Origin: Micromonospora peucetia
Lineage (GTDB): Bacteria > Actinomycetota > Actinomycetes > Mycobacteriales > Micromonosporaceae
Direction: 5' to 3'
Assembly (NCBI RefSeq): GCF_900091625.1
Contig: NZ_FMIC01000002.1
Span: forward strand, 3,286,001-3,350,000
Length of the DNA: 64,000 nucleotides
Shown here piece by piece: positions 1-7,448 of the stretch. The notes under the pieces were generated by a model, which saw only the letters and a list, made by a program, of their open reading frames with translations, was not told the DNA's origin and did not search any database. How positions within the stretch are numbered: the first letter of the stretch is position 1; each line of letters opens with the position of its first letter. Position numbers and translations under genes: made by a program.

Positions 1-416
1 TCCTTGAGGGCGGTGGCGGCCTGCTCGCGGGCCTCCTCGACGATGTGTTCGGCGGCGCCCCGGCGTGCTTCGATCTCCTCGTTGGCGGCCACCAGGATCG
101 CGTCGGCCTGTTCCTCGGCGAGGGTGAGGATCTGCTCCACCCGGGGGCCGAGGTGCCGGTAGGAGACGTTCTCCAGCGCCCCGGACGACTTACGTGCCTG
201 GGCCAGGTCCCGCTGGAGCACCTCGACCTGACCGGCCAGCTTGTGGATCTGTGTGTAGGCCTGTTCCCGTTCGGCGGCCAGGGCCGCGATCTCGTGCTCC
301 GCGCGAGCGACGTACCGGTCGACCTGTGGTTTTACATACCCCCGCAGAGCGGACTCGAAGCTGGGCTCCGTGGTCACGTCCCCGCCGAGTGCGAACAGTT
401 CCTCGCCGTGCGACAT
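1..416 (-). CDS. Coiled-coil polar-growth protein, Scy/FilP-like (partial, cut by window edge)
   Basis: The gene reads leftward off the window, so only about 138 N-terminal residues are visible. They are almost entirely charged, heptad-rich coiled coil. The segment LGPRVEQILTLAEEQA matches a nearly identical motif (LGTRVEQILRLAEEQA) in the neighbouring 420-residue protein, so the two are paralogues of the DivIVA-like/cellulose-binding-protein family that builds polar scaffolds in hyphal actinomycetes. The ATG at 416 was chosen because GAGGA lies eight bases upstream. The role in tip growth is inferred from Scy and FilP of Streptomyces; the C-terminus is unseen. Confidence 0.75.
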   Translation of the reverse strand, partial: MSHGEELFALGGDVTTEPSFESALRGYVKPQVDRYVARAEHEIAALAAEREQAYTQIHKLAGQVEVLQRDLAQARKSSGALENVSYRHLGPRVEQILTLAEEQADAILVAANEEIEARRGAAEHIVEEAREQAATALK

Positions 417-524
417 GCCCCCATCCTCACACGCATCCAGTCCGGCTGGGGCGATACGGACGCCCCGGATAGGACCTACTTCACTAATGACACGCCCGGG
501 CATTTCCCTTGGCCTACAAACGCA

Positions 525-569
525 TACGGCGCGGGGCACGCCGGTCACCCGGTGTAACCCCGCGCCGTA
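525..569 (-). terminator. Hairpin terminator after the FilP-like gene
   Basis: A perfect 12-bp stem (TACGGCGCGGGG at 525-536 pairs with 558-569) encloses a 21-base loop that can itself pair. It lies between the stop of the 420-residue coiled-coil gene at 592 and the start of the next leftward gene, so it probably separates their transcripts. No T tract follows. Confidence 0.6.
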
Positions 570-591
570 GATCATGCCCCGGTCGGTTGGG

Positions 592-1854
592 TCAGTTGGA
601 CGTCTCCGCGGTCACCCGCTCGCCGGCGCCGTCGGTCTTCGCCGCCTCCGGCCTGGGCTGCGCGGCCGGGGGCGTGGCGGGCACGCCCGGCACGATGCCG
701 GCGAGGCCGGAGAGCATCTGGCCGAGCTGCGAGGTGACGGCGTCCTTCTGCCGGGTGAGGTCCTCGACCTCGCGGCGGGCCGCCTGGGTGGTCAACTCGG
801 CCTCGGTGCGCGCCTCGGTGAGCAGGCGCTTCGACTCGGACTTCGCCTCGGTGAGCGTCTTGTCGGCCAGCGCCTTGGCCTTGTCGACCGTCTCGTTGGC
901 GGTGCGCTCCGACTCGACCCGGCGGGCCTCGGCGCGCTGCTCGATCTCCTTGGCCCGCTCCTGCGCGGCGTGGGCCCGCTGCTCGGCCTCGCCGACCAGC
1001 TTCTGGGTCTGGGAGACCTGGGCGGCGTGCCGCTCGGACTCCTCGCGCTCGGCCTTCTCCCGGCGCTCGGCGAGCTGGAGATCCAGGGCCTGGAGGTCCT
1101 TGTCGCGCTTGTCGCGGGCGTCGGTGAGCAGCTTGGTCGCCTCGGCGCGCTTCTCCTCGGCCTCGCGGGCGGCCTTCGCCCGTTGCTGGGTGATCTCCCG
1201 TTCGGCGGTGGCCCGCAGGGTGGCGACCTCGCGCTCGACGGTGGACTTCAGCTCGGCGACCTCGTGGGCGGTGACCGTGCGCAGCTGCTTGGTCTCCCGG
1301 TCGGCGTCGGCGCGCAGCGTGTCGGCCTCGCGCCGGGCCTGGACGCGGACCTCGGCGGCCTCCCGCTCGGCGGCGGTGCGGACGCTGCCCGCCTCCCGCT
1401 CGGCGTTGGCCTTCATCGCCGCCGCCTCGGCGCGCGCCTTGTCGGTGATCTCGCGCGCCTCGAGGCGGGCGGCGGAGAGAATGCCCTCCGACTCCCGCTT
1501 GGCCTCGTTGCGGTGGTCGTTGGCCTGCTCCTCGGCCAGCCGGAGGATCTGCTCGACGCGGGTGCCGAGGCCGGAGAGGGTGGGCCGGCTGTTCTCCTCG
1601 AGCTGCTTGTTGGTGTCGGCGAGCTTCTGCTCCAGCGCGCTCATGCGCTGCTCAGCCTGGCGGAGCCGCCGCTGGGCGTCGTTCATCCGCTGCTCGGCCT
1701 CGGCGCGGGCCTGCTCGGACTGGGTCAGCGCGGCCGTCATCCGGCCGATGAAGTCATCGACCTGATGGGGGTTGTAGCCGCGCAGGCCCATGGTGAAATC
1801 GGGCTGCGAGTTCGCGTTATCGAAGAACGCAAGAGGGGAGGACTGCTGGGGCAT
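592..1854 (-). CDS. FilP-like coiled-coil protein with DivIVA-type N-terminus
   Basis: This 420-residue protein has a short N-terminal DivIVA-like segment (about residues 19-45, with GLRGYNPHQVDDFIGRM) followed by continuous Ala/Glu/Arg-rich coiled coil to about residue 375 and a Pro/Ala-rich tail. The family forms intermediate-filament-like cytoskeletal structures or polar scaffolds; FilP of Streptomyces is shorter (about 310 residues). The motif LGTRVEQILRLAEEQA near residue 96 is shared with the truncated gene to its left. It stands beside ccr, mce, a thiolase and meaB, an order I recall around scy-filP in Streptomyces. Filament function is inferred, not shown. Confidence 0.8.
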   Translation of the reverse strand: MPQQSSPLAFFDNANSQPDFTMGLRGYNPHQVDDFIGRMTAALTQSEQARAEAEQRMNDAQRRLRQAEQRMSALEQKLADTNKQLEENSRPTLSGLGTRVEQILRLAEEQANDHRNEAKRESEGILSAARLEAREITDKARAEAAAMKANAEREAGSVRTAAEREAAEVRVQARREADTLRADADRETKQLRTVTAHEVAELKSTVEREVATLRATAEREITQQRAKAAREAEEKRAEATKLLTDARDKRDKDLQALDLQLAERREKAEREESERHAAQVSQTQKLVGEAEQRAHAAQERAKEIEQRAEARRVESERTANETVDKAKALADKTLTEAKSESKRLLTEARTEAELTTQAARREVEDLTRQKDAVTSQLGQMLSGLAGIVPGVPATPPAAQPRPEAAKTDGAGERVTAETSN

Positions 1855-2015
1855 TGGGACATACTCGCAGACCCCCCAGGGTGCTTCGCAAGAGCGGTCC
1901 CGAGCTTTCCTGTCCTCTTTACATGGTCAACTTCGGGTCGGCGGATCACCGGACAGATCGCCGATCTTGGCAGCTCCCGGGCGGGTCGGACGGCACGGAG
2001 CGTGACATCGAAAAA

Positions 2016-2039
2016 GGGCCGCGGGAGTGCCCGCGGCCC
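2016..2039. terminator. Intrinsic terminator of ccr
   Basis: A perfect 10-bp GC stem (GGGCCGCGGG and its complement) with loop AGTG is flanked by T/A runs on both sides. Read leftward it is followed by TTTTT (2015-2011), so it terminates ccr; read rightward it is followed by TTTGT. It is one of the few classical U-tailed terminators in the window. Confidence 0.85.
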
Positions 2040-2142
2040 TTTGTCGTGCCATGGTCCGGGTCACTCGAATGAGTGTCCGTCGCCCTCGGCGGAAAGACAA
2101 TCGCCGTTCACCGCAATGGTTGCCGGAGCGTCATCCGTCGGG

Positions 2143-3507
2143 TCAGTGGCCGCGGAACCGGTTGATCGCATCCTCGTGCCGGGAGCGCAGCTCGCGGTCG
2201 CGTACGCCGAGGCCGTCCGACGGGGCGAGGCAGCGGACGCCGACCTTGCCCTGGTGCGCGTTGCGGTGCACCTCGTACGCGGCCTGGCCGGTCTGCTCCA
2301 GCGCGTAGGTCTTCGACACGGTGGGGTGGATCCTGCCCAGCGACACCAGCCGGTTGGCCTCCCACGCCTCCCGGTAGTTGGCGAAGTGGCTGCCGACGAT
2401 CCGCTTCAGGTGCATCCAGAGGTAGCGGTTGTCGTACTGGTGCTGGAAACCGCTGGTGGAGGCGCAGGTGACGACGGTACCGCCGCGCTTGGCCACGTAG
2501 ACGCTCGCGCCGAAGGTCTCCCGGCCCGGGTGCTCGAAGACGATGTCCGGGTCGTCGCCGCCGGTCAGCTCCCGGATCCGCTCGCCGAAGCGCCGCCACT
2601 CGTCCGGGTCCTGGGTCTGCTCGTCGCGCCAGAACCGGTAGCCCTCGCCGGTGGCCTCGGACCGGTCGATGACCAGCTCGGCGCCCATCTTCCGGCACAG
2701 CTCCGCCTTGTCGGGGGAGGAGACCACGCAGACCGGGATCGCCCCGCCGTTGAGCGCCATCTGGGTGGCGTAGCCGCCCAGGCCGCCGGAGGCGCCCCAG
2801 ATCAGCACCACGTCGCCCTGCTTCATGTTCGCCCCGTGGTGCGACACCAACTGCCGGTACGCGGTCGAGTTGACCAGGCCGGGGCTGGCCGCCTCCTCCC
2901 AGCTGAGGTGGCGCGGCTTGGGCATCAGCTGGTTGGCCTTGACCACGGCCAGTTCGGCCAGGCCGCCGAAGTTGGTCTCGAAGCCCCAGATCCGCTGCTG
3001 CGGGTCCAGCATGGTGTCGTCGTGCCCGGCCGCGTCCTCCAGTTCCACCGAGAGGCAGTGCGCGACCACCTCGTCACCGGCCTTCCACCGGGTCACCCCG
3101 GGCCCGGTGCGCAGCACCACGCCGGCCGCGTCCGAACCCACCACGTGGTACGGCAGGTCGTGCCGGCGGGTCAACTCCGACTGCCGGCCGTAGCGCTGAA
3201 GGAACTTGAAGGTCGACAGCGGCTCGAAGATGCTGGTCCAGACCGTGTTGTAGTTGATCGCGCTGGCCATCACCGCGACCAGCGCCTCGCCCGGCGCCAG
3301 TTCCGGCGTCGGCACCTCCTGCACGTGCAGCGCCTTGCGCGGGTCCTTGTCCCGGGTGGCCAGGCCGTCGAACATCCGGGTCTCGTCGGCGCGCACCACG
3401 ACGCCGCGGTACGACTCGGGTACCGGCAGACCGGCGATTGCGGCGAGCTCCCGTTCCGGTTGGTCGGAGCCCTCCACCGCCATGATCGCTTCGAGGATGT
3501 CCTGCAC
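2143..3507 (-). CDS. ccr: Crotonyl-CoA carboxylase/reductase
   Basis: Ccr reduces crotonyl-CoA with NADPH and fixes CO2 to give ethylmalonyl-CoA (or butyryl-CoA without CO2). The 454-residue protein is a medium-chain dehydrogenase/reductase with a GASGGLGGYA nucleotide-binding loop. The CO2-binding positions known in the family are present: Asn in INYNTVW (about 85-87), Phe-Glu in WGFETNFGG and His in VGSHFANY, which supports true carboxylase activity. The start is GTG at 3507 because GGGAGG precedes it by five bases and the N-terminus VQDILEAI then matches Streptomyces Ccr; upstream in-frame codons are non-conserved. Its neighbours mce, thiolase, meaB and icmA are all acyl-CoA enzymes. Confidence 0.96.
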   Translation of the reverse strand: MQDILEAIMAVEGSDQPERELAAIAGLPVPESYRGVVVRADETRMFDGLATRDKDPRKALHVQEVPTPELAPGEALVAVMASAINYNTVWTSIFEPLSTFKFLQRYGRQSELTRRHDLPYHVVGSDAAGVVLRTGPGVTRWKAGDEVVAHCLSVELEDAAGHDDTMLDPQQRIWGFETNFGGLAELAVVKANQLMPKPRHLSWEEAASPGLVNSTAYRQLVSHHGANMKQGDVVLIWGASGGLGGYATQMALNGGAIPVCVVSSPDKAELCRKMGAELVIDRSEATGEGYRFWRDEQTQDPDEWRRFGERIRELTGGDDPDIVFEHPGRETFGASVYVAKRGGTVVTCASTSGFQHQYDNRYLWMHLKRIVGSHFANYREAWEANRLVSLGRIHPTVSKTYALEQTGQAAYEVHRNAHQGKVGVRCLAPSDGLGVRDRELRSRHEDAINRFRGH

Positions 3508-3755
3508 GTCGACCTCCCGTTCGTCCGCACCCCGCGCACGCGGGCCTGGGTGCTGCCATCGTCGGCGTCGGTGCGGCCAAACCACCATGTCGGCATCCGA
3601 CACATCCGGTACCGGCCGCACTCCGGTGGGACGGGACGTTACTGAACGGTAGCTAAAGTCGGAAGTCCTCTGTGAAAAACTGCATTGGCCGATGCGTGGA
3701 GGTGTCCGGGTGGCGGCCGGACCACGCACCGTCGCGCTCGGTGGGGGAGGGCTGA

Positions 3756-3784
3756 CCGGCCCCCGCCCGGATGGCGGGGGCCGG
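3756..3784 (-). terminator. Hairpin between mce and ccr
   Basis: A perfect 12-bp stem (CCGGCCCCCGCC, 3756-3767, with 3773-3784) with a five-base loop sits 10 bases beyond the mce stop. There is no T tract, as is common in actinomycete terminators. It suggests mce and ccr are separate transcripts, with the ccr promoter in the 3508-3755 interval. Confidence 0.6.
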
Positions 3785-3793
3785 CGGCGCAGG

Positions 3794-4267
3794 TCAGTGC
3801 GTGGCGGCGGGCTCGACGAGCTCGACCAGCACCCCACCGGCGTCCTTCGGGTGGACGAAGTTGACCCGCGAGTTGGCGGTGCCGCGCTTCGGGGTGTCGT
3901 AGAGCAGCTTCACGCCGCGCTCGCGCAGCTTCGCGCAGGCGACGTCGATGTCCGCCACGGTGTAGGCCACCTGCTGTACGCCCGGGCCCTTGCGGTCCAG
4001 GAACTTGGCGATGGTCGACTCCGGGCTCAGCGGGGCGAGCAGTTGCACGCAACCGCCCTCGGCGTCCGGGCCGACGGCCAGCATCGCCTCGCGGACGCCC
4101 TGCTCGGCGTTCACCTCGGTGTGTACGCAGCGCATCCCGAAGGTGCGCTGGTAGAAGTCGATCGCGGCGTCCAGGTCGGCCACCGCGACCCCGACGTGGT
4201 CGATGCGGCGCAGGCCGATGTCTGTGACATAGTCGGCAGCGGTCTCGACGGGGGAGTTCTCAGCCAT
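3794..4267 (-). CDS. mce: Methylmalonyl-CoA epimerase
   Basis: The enzyme interconverts (2R)- and (2S)-methylmalonyl-CoA, and often ethylmalonyl-CoA, in propionate and ethylmalonyl-CoA metabolism. The 157-residue protein is a glyoxalase/bleomycin-resistance fold with paired beta-alpha-beta repeats beginning [18 protein letters not shown] and ending GVLVELVEP; the His and Glu metal ligands of the family are visible in these segments. The ATG at 4267 gives an N-terminus of usual length; an upstream ATG at 4288 would add seven residues. The divergent thiolase starts only 60 bp away, so the 4268-4327 gap must hold both promoters. Confidence 0.93.
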   Translation of the reverse strand: MAENSPVETAADYVTDIGLRRIDHVGVAVADLDAAIDFYQRTFGMRCVHTEVNAEQGVREAMLAVGPDAEGGCVQLLAPLSPESTIAKFLDRKGPGVQQVAYTVADIDVACAKLRERGVKLLYDTPKRGTANSRVNFVHPKDAGGVLVELVEPAATH

Positions 4268-4327
4268 GGCGCTAGTCTGACCGAACAATCGTTAAGGCGT
4301 ACAGGTCGGCACCCCTCGGAGGCAGGC

Positions 4328-5527
4328 ATGGCTTCGGTGATCGTCAGCGGCGCGCGGACCCCGATGGGGCGCCTGCTGGGCAACCTCAAGGACCTCCCCG
4401 CGACCAGACTCGGTGGCGTCGCCATCAGGGCGGCGCTCGAGCGGGCCGGCGTCGCCCCCGAGCAGGTCCAGTACGTGATCATGGGGCAGGTGCTCCAGGC
4501 CGGCGCCGGCCAGATCCCCGCCCGTCAGGCGGCGGTCGAGGCGGGCATCCCGATGTCCGTGCCGGCGCTGACAGTCAACAAGGTCTGCCTCTCCGGCCTG
4601 GACGCGATCGCCCTCGCCGACCAGCTGATCCGCGCCGGCGAGTTCGACATCGTCGTCGCCGGCGGCATGGAGTCCATGACCAACGCCCCGCACCTGCTGC
4701 TCGGCCAGCGCGGCGGCTACAAGTACGGCGACGTGGTGATCAAGGACCACATGGCGCTCGACGGGCTCACCGACGCCTGGGACTCCTGCGCGATGGGGGA
4801 GTCCACCGAGCGGCACGGCGAGCGGCACGGCATCACCCGTACGGAACAGGACGCGTTCGCCGCGGCCAGCCACCAGCGGGCCGCCGCCGCGCAGAAGAAC
4901 GGCCACTTCGCCGACGAGATCACCCCGGTGGTCATCCCGCAGCGCAAGGGCGACCCGCTGGTGATCAGCGAGGACGAGGGGATCCGTCCGGACACCACCG
5001 TCGAGTCGCTGGCGAAGCTGCGTCCGGCGTTCGCCAAGGACGGCACGATCACCGCCGGCAGCGCCTCGCCGATCTCCGACGGCGCCGCCGCCGTGGTCGT
5101 GATGAGCAAGGCCAAGGCCAAGGAGCTGGGGCTGACCTGGCTGGCCGAGATCGGCGCGCACGGCAACGTCGCGGGCCCGGACAACGCCCTGCACTCACAG
5201 CCGTCCAACGCGATCCAGCACGCGCTCAAGAAGGGCGGGCTGGGCATCGAGGACCTGGACCTCATCGAGATCAACGAGGCGTTCGCCCAGGTCGGCATCC
5301 AGTCCACCCGTGACCTCGGGGTCAGCCCGGACAAGGTCAACGTCAACGGCGGGGCGATCGCGCTGGGCCATCCGATCGGCATGTCCGGCGCCCGGTTGGT
5401 GCTCACCCTCGCGCTGGAGCTCAAGCGCCGGGGCGGCGGCACGGGCGCGGCGGCGCTCTGCGGCGGCGGCGGCCAGGGCGACGCCCTGATCATCCACGTC
5501 CCGGCCTCCGGCGAGAGCGGTCAGTGA
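4328..5527 (+). CDS. Acetyl-CoA acetyltransferase (thiolase)
   Basis: This 399-residue thiolase condenses or cleaves acetoacetyl-CoA and related 3-ketoacyl-CoAs. The nucleophile Cys87 is in [12 protein letters not shown], the His of [10 protein letters not shown] lies near residue 350, and the second catalytic Cys is in [11 protein letters not shown] near the C-terminus. GGAGG sits five bases before the ATG. It is divergent from mce and followed after 68 bp by meaB. In context it would feed acetoacetyl-CoA toward crotonyl-CoA, the Ccr substrate, although a catabolic role is equally compatible. Confidence 0.95.
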   Translation: MASVIVSGARTPMGRLLGNLKDLPATRLGGVAIRAALERAGVAPEQVQYVIMGQVLQAGAGQIPARQAAVEAGIPMSVPALTVNKVCLSGLDAIALADQLIRAGEFDIVVAGGMESMTNAPHLLLGQRGGYKYGDVVIKDHMALDGLTDAWDSCAMGESTERHGERHGITRTEQDAFAAASHQRAAAAQKNGHFADEITPVVIPQRKGDPLVISEDEGIRPDTTVESLAKLRPAFAKDGTITAGSASPISDGAAAVVVMSKAKAKELGLTWLAEIGAHGNVAGPDNALHSQPSNAIQHALKKGGLGIEDLDLIEINEAFAQVGIQSTRDLGVSPDKVNVNGGAIALGHPIGMSGARLVLTLALELKRRGGGTGAAALCGGGGQGDALIIHVPASGESGQ

Positions 5528-5595
5528 CCGCAGGCCGGCCGATTCCGTAGCAGCCGACGACGGCGAGCCCCGCAGTCGCGAACAGAGGCAGGACA

Positions 5596-6600
5596 GTGAG
5601 CGAGATCGTCGACAGCGGCCCGGCGGCAGCCGTACCCACGGTGCGCCGTAGCCGGGACGTGCCGATGCTGGTCGAGCGGGCCCGTGCGGGTGATCCGCGC
5701 GCGGTGGCCCGGCTGATCACCCTGGTCGAGTCCGGCGACGAGACGCTGCCGCGGATCGCGGCGGCGCTCGCGCCGTACGCCGGCCAGGCCCAGGTGGTCG
5801 GGCTGACCGGCTCGCCGGGGGTGGGCAAGTCGACCACCACCAACGAGCTGGTCCGGGCGCTGCGCGCCCGGGGGCACCGGGTGGGCGTGTTGGCGATCGA
5901 CCCGTCCAGCCCGTTCACCGGCGGGGCGATCCTCGGTGACCGGGTCCGGATGCAGGACCACGCCACCGATCCGGGCGTCTACATCCGGTCGATGTCCAGC
6001 CGGGGTCACCTCGGCGGGCTGTCGGCGGCCACGCCGCAGGCGGTCCGGGTGCTGGAGGGCGCCGGCTGCGACGTGGTGCTGGTGGAGACCGTGGGCGTCG
6101 GGCAGGCCGAGGTGGAGGTCGCCTCGCTGGCCGACACCACGCTGGTGCTGCTCGCCCCGGGCATGGGCGACGCGATCCAGGCGGTCAAGGCCGGCATCCT
6201 GGAGATCGCCGACGTCTTCGTGGTCAACAAGGCCGACCGGGACGGCGCCGACGCGACCGTGCGCGACATCCAGGGCATGATCGCCCTGGGCGAGCGCGGG
6301 CCGGGCGAGTGGCGACCGCAGGTGGTGCGCGCGACCGCCGTGCGGGGCGAGGGCATCGACGACATCGCCGCCGCCATCGACAAGCACCGTGGCTGGCTGG
6401 TCAAGCACGGCGAGCTGCGCCGTCGCCAGGAGGCGCGGGCCGCCGCCGAGGTCGAGGCGATCGCGCTGGGCGTGCTCCGCGCCCGGATCGGCTCCCTGCG
6501 CGATGGTACGGAGCTGCCGGCGCTCGCCGCGAAGGTGGCCGAGGGCGCCCTCGACCCGTACGCGGCGGCCGACGAATTGCTCGCTCAACTCGGCGCCTGA
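5596..6600 (+). CDS. meaB: MeaB-type GTPase chaperone of B12-dependent acyl-CoA mutase
   Basis: MeaB (human MMAA) gates adenosylcobalamin loading and protects methylmalonyl- or isobutyryl-CoA mutase from inactivation. The 334-residue protein carries the P-loop TGSPGVGKSTTT (about residues 73-84), LAIDPSSPFTGGAILGDRVR, ETVGVGQAE and a VNKADRDGAD guanine-recognition motif, plus the C-terminal dimerisation helix. The start is GTG at 5596. It shares a strand with the thiolase and precedes icmA by about 3.7 kb, its likely client. Confidence 0.95.
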   Translation: MSEIVDSGPAAAVPTVRRSRDVPMLVERARAGDPRAVARLITLVESGDETLPRIAAALAPYAGQAQVVGLTGSPGVGKSTTTNELVRALRARGHRVGVLAIDPSSPFTGGAILGDRVRMQDHATDPGVYIRSMSSRGHLGGLSAATPQAVRVLEGAGCDVVLVETVGVGQAEVEVASLADTTLVLLAPGMGDAIQAVKAGILEIADVFVVNKADRDGADATVRDIQGMIALGERGPGEWRPQVVRATAVRGEGIDDIAAAIDKHRGWLVKHGELRRRQEARAAAEVEAIALGVLRARIGSLRDGTELPALAAKVAEGALDPYAAADELLAQLGA

Positions 6601-6645
6601 GGCGTCTTCCGAATCAGGCTGGTTCTCTTCCGAACCAGGTCGGTC

Positions 6646-7290
6646 TCACAAACCCACGTCGGTGAGCGGGTTGGGGGTTCTGGGCTGGCTGACCGGGGCC
6701 AGCAGCATGCCGGCGATGGCATCGGCGAGGAAGTCGCCGACCGCCAGCCAGCGCGGGTCCTGCCCGTCCTGTTCGGCCCGGGCCTCGACCTCGGCGGTGG
6801 CCGTCATGACGATGCGGGCGATCAGGGCCGCCCGGCCGGCCACCACCCCCGGGTCGAGATGCGCCAGGCGGGACGCCAACGAGGCTCGGGTCCGCAGGCC
6901 GACGATGCCGGTCTCGGACGCCTCACGCATCAGGACGCGCATGGTCGGGTCGTGCAGGGCCTGGCCGAGGAAGCGGGCCCGCCAGCTCGGCCGGGGCAGG
7001 CCCGCCAGCACCGCCATGGACGGCTGCACGAGGCTGCGTACGTCGCCGAGCACCGAGTCGGGTTGTTCCGACATCGCCCGGCGGGGTTCCTCGAGGGCGT
7101 CCACGTGCCGGGCGATCAGGGCGCGCAGCAGTCCCTCCCGTCCGCCGAAGTAGTAGTGCACCGCGGAGTGGTTGGTGTTGCCCGCCGCTTCGGCAACCCT
7201 GCGGTCGGAGACCTGGGCGATTCCCGTCTCGGCGAACAACCGTTCGGCGGCGTCGAGCAGCGCGGTGCGGGCTGCCTCTGACCGTGCCAT
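6646..7290 (-). CDS. TetR-family transcriptional repressor
   Basis: The 214-residue protein has an N-terminal TetR helix-turn-helix (about residues 5-50, with LLDAAERLFAETGIAQVSDRRVAEAAG and HYYFGGREGLLRALI) and a helical ligand-binding half. The ATG at 7290 is preceded by GAGGAGAGG. It is divergently arranged with the duplicated membrane exporter at 7449, and a perfect 20-bp palindrome lies between them, so it most likely represses that exporter and perhaps itself. The ligand is unknown. Confidence 0.92.
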   Translation of the reverse strand: MARSEAARTALLDAAERLFAETGIAQVSDRRVAEAAGNTNHSAVHYYFGGREGLLRALIARHVDALEEPRRAMSEQPDSVLGDVRSLVQPSMAVLAGLPRPSWRARFLGQALHDPTMRVLMREASETGIVGLRTRASLASRLAHLDPGVVAGRAALIARIVMTATAEVEARAEQDGQDPRWLAVGDFLADAIAGMLLAPVSQPRTPNPLTDVGL

Positions 7291-7380
7291 GAGCCGGCCT
7301 CTCCTCGTGGTTCGGGGCGCAGATGTGGCGCAGGTCAAACCTAGTCGTTTCGCGTCCTTCGACCTGAGCGACCTAGACTG

Positions 7381-7400
7381 CGTAAGTCACGTGACTTACG
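7381..7400. promoter_or_regulatory. TetR operator, perfect 20-bp palindrome
   Basis: CGTAAGTCACGTGACTTACG is an uninterrupted perfect palindrome between the divergent TetR and exporter genes. On the plus strand a -35-like TAGACT (7374-7379) and a -10-like TACGTC (7397-7402) are 17 bp apart with the palindrome between them, so binding would block exporter transcription. Binding by the adjacent TetR protein is inferred from position. Confidence 0.8.
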
Positions 7401-7448
7401 TCTGGGTGCTGGCGCAGCTTCACACCCACTGTCTGAAACCTCCGGAGC

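Noticed and set aside
574..3645. 1023-residue rightward open frame opposite filP-like and ccr genes
   Set aside because: It is an antisense shadow of two recognisable genes and is Leu/Gly/Arg-rich without motifs.
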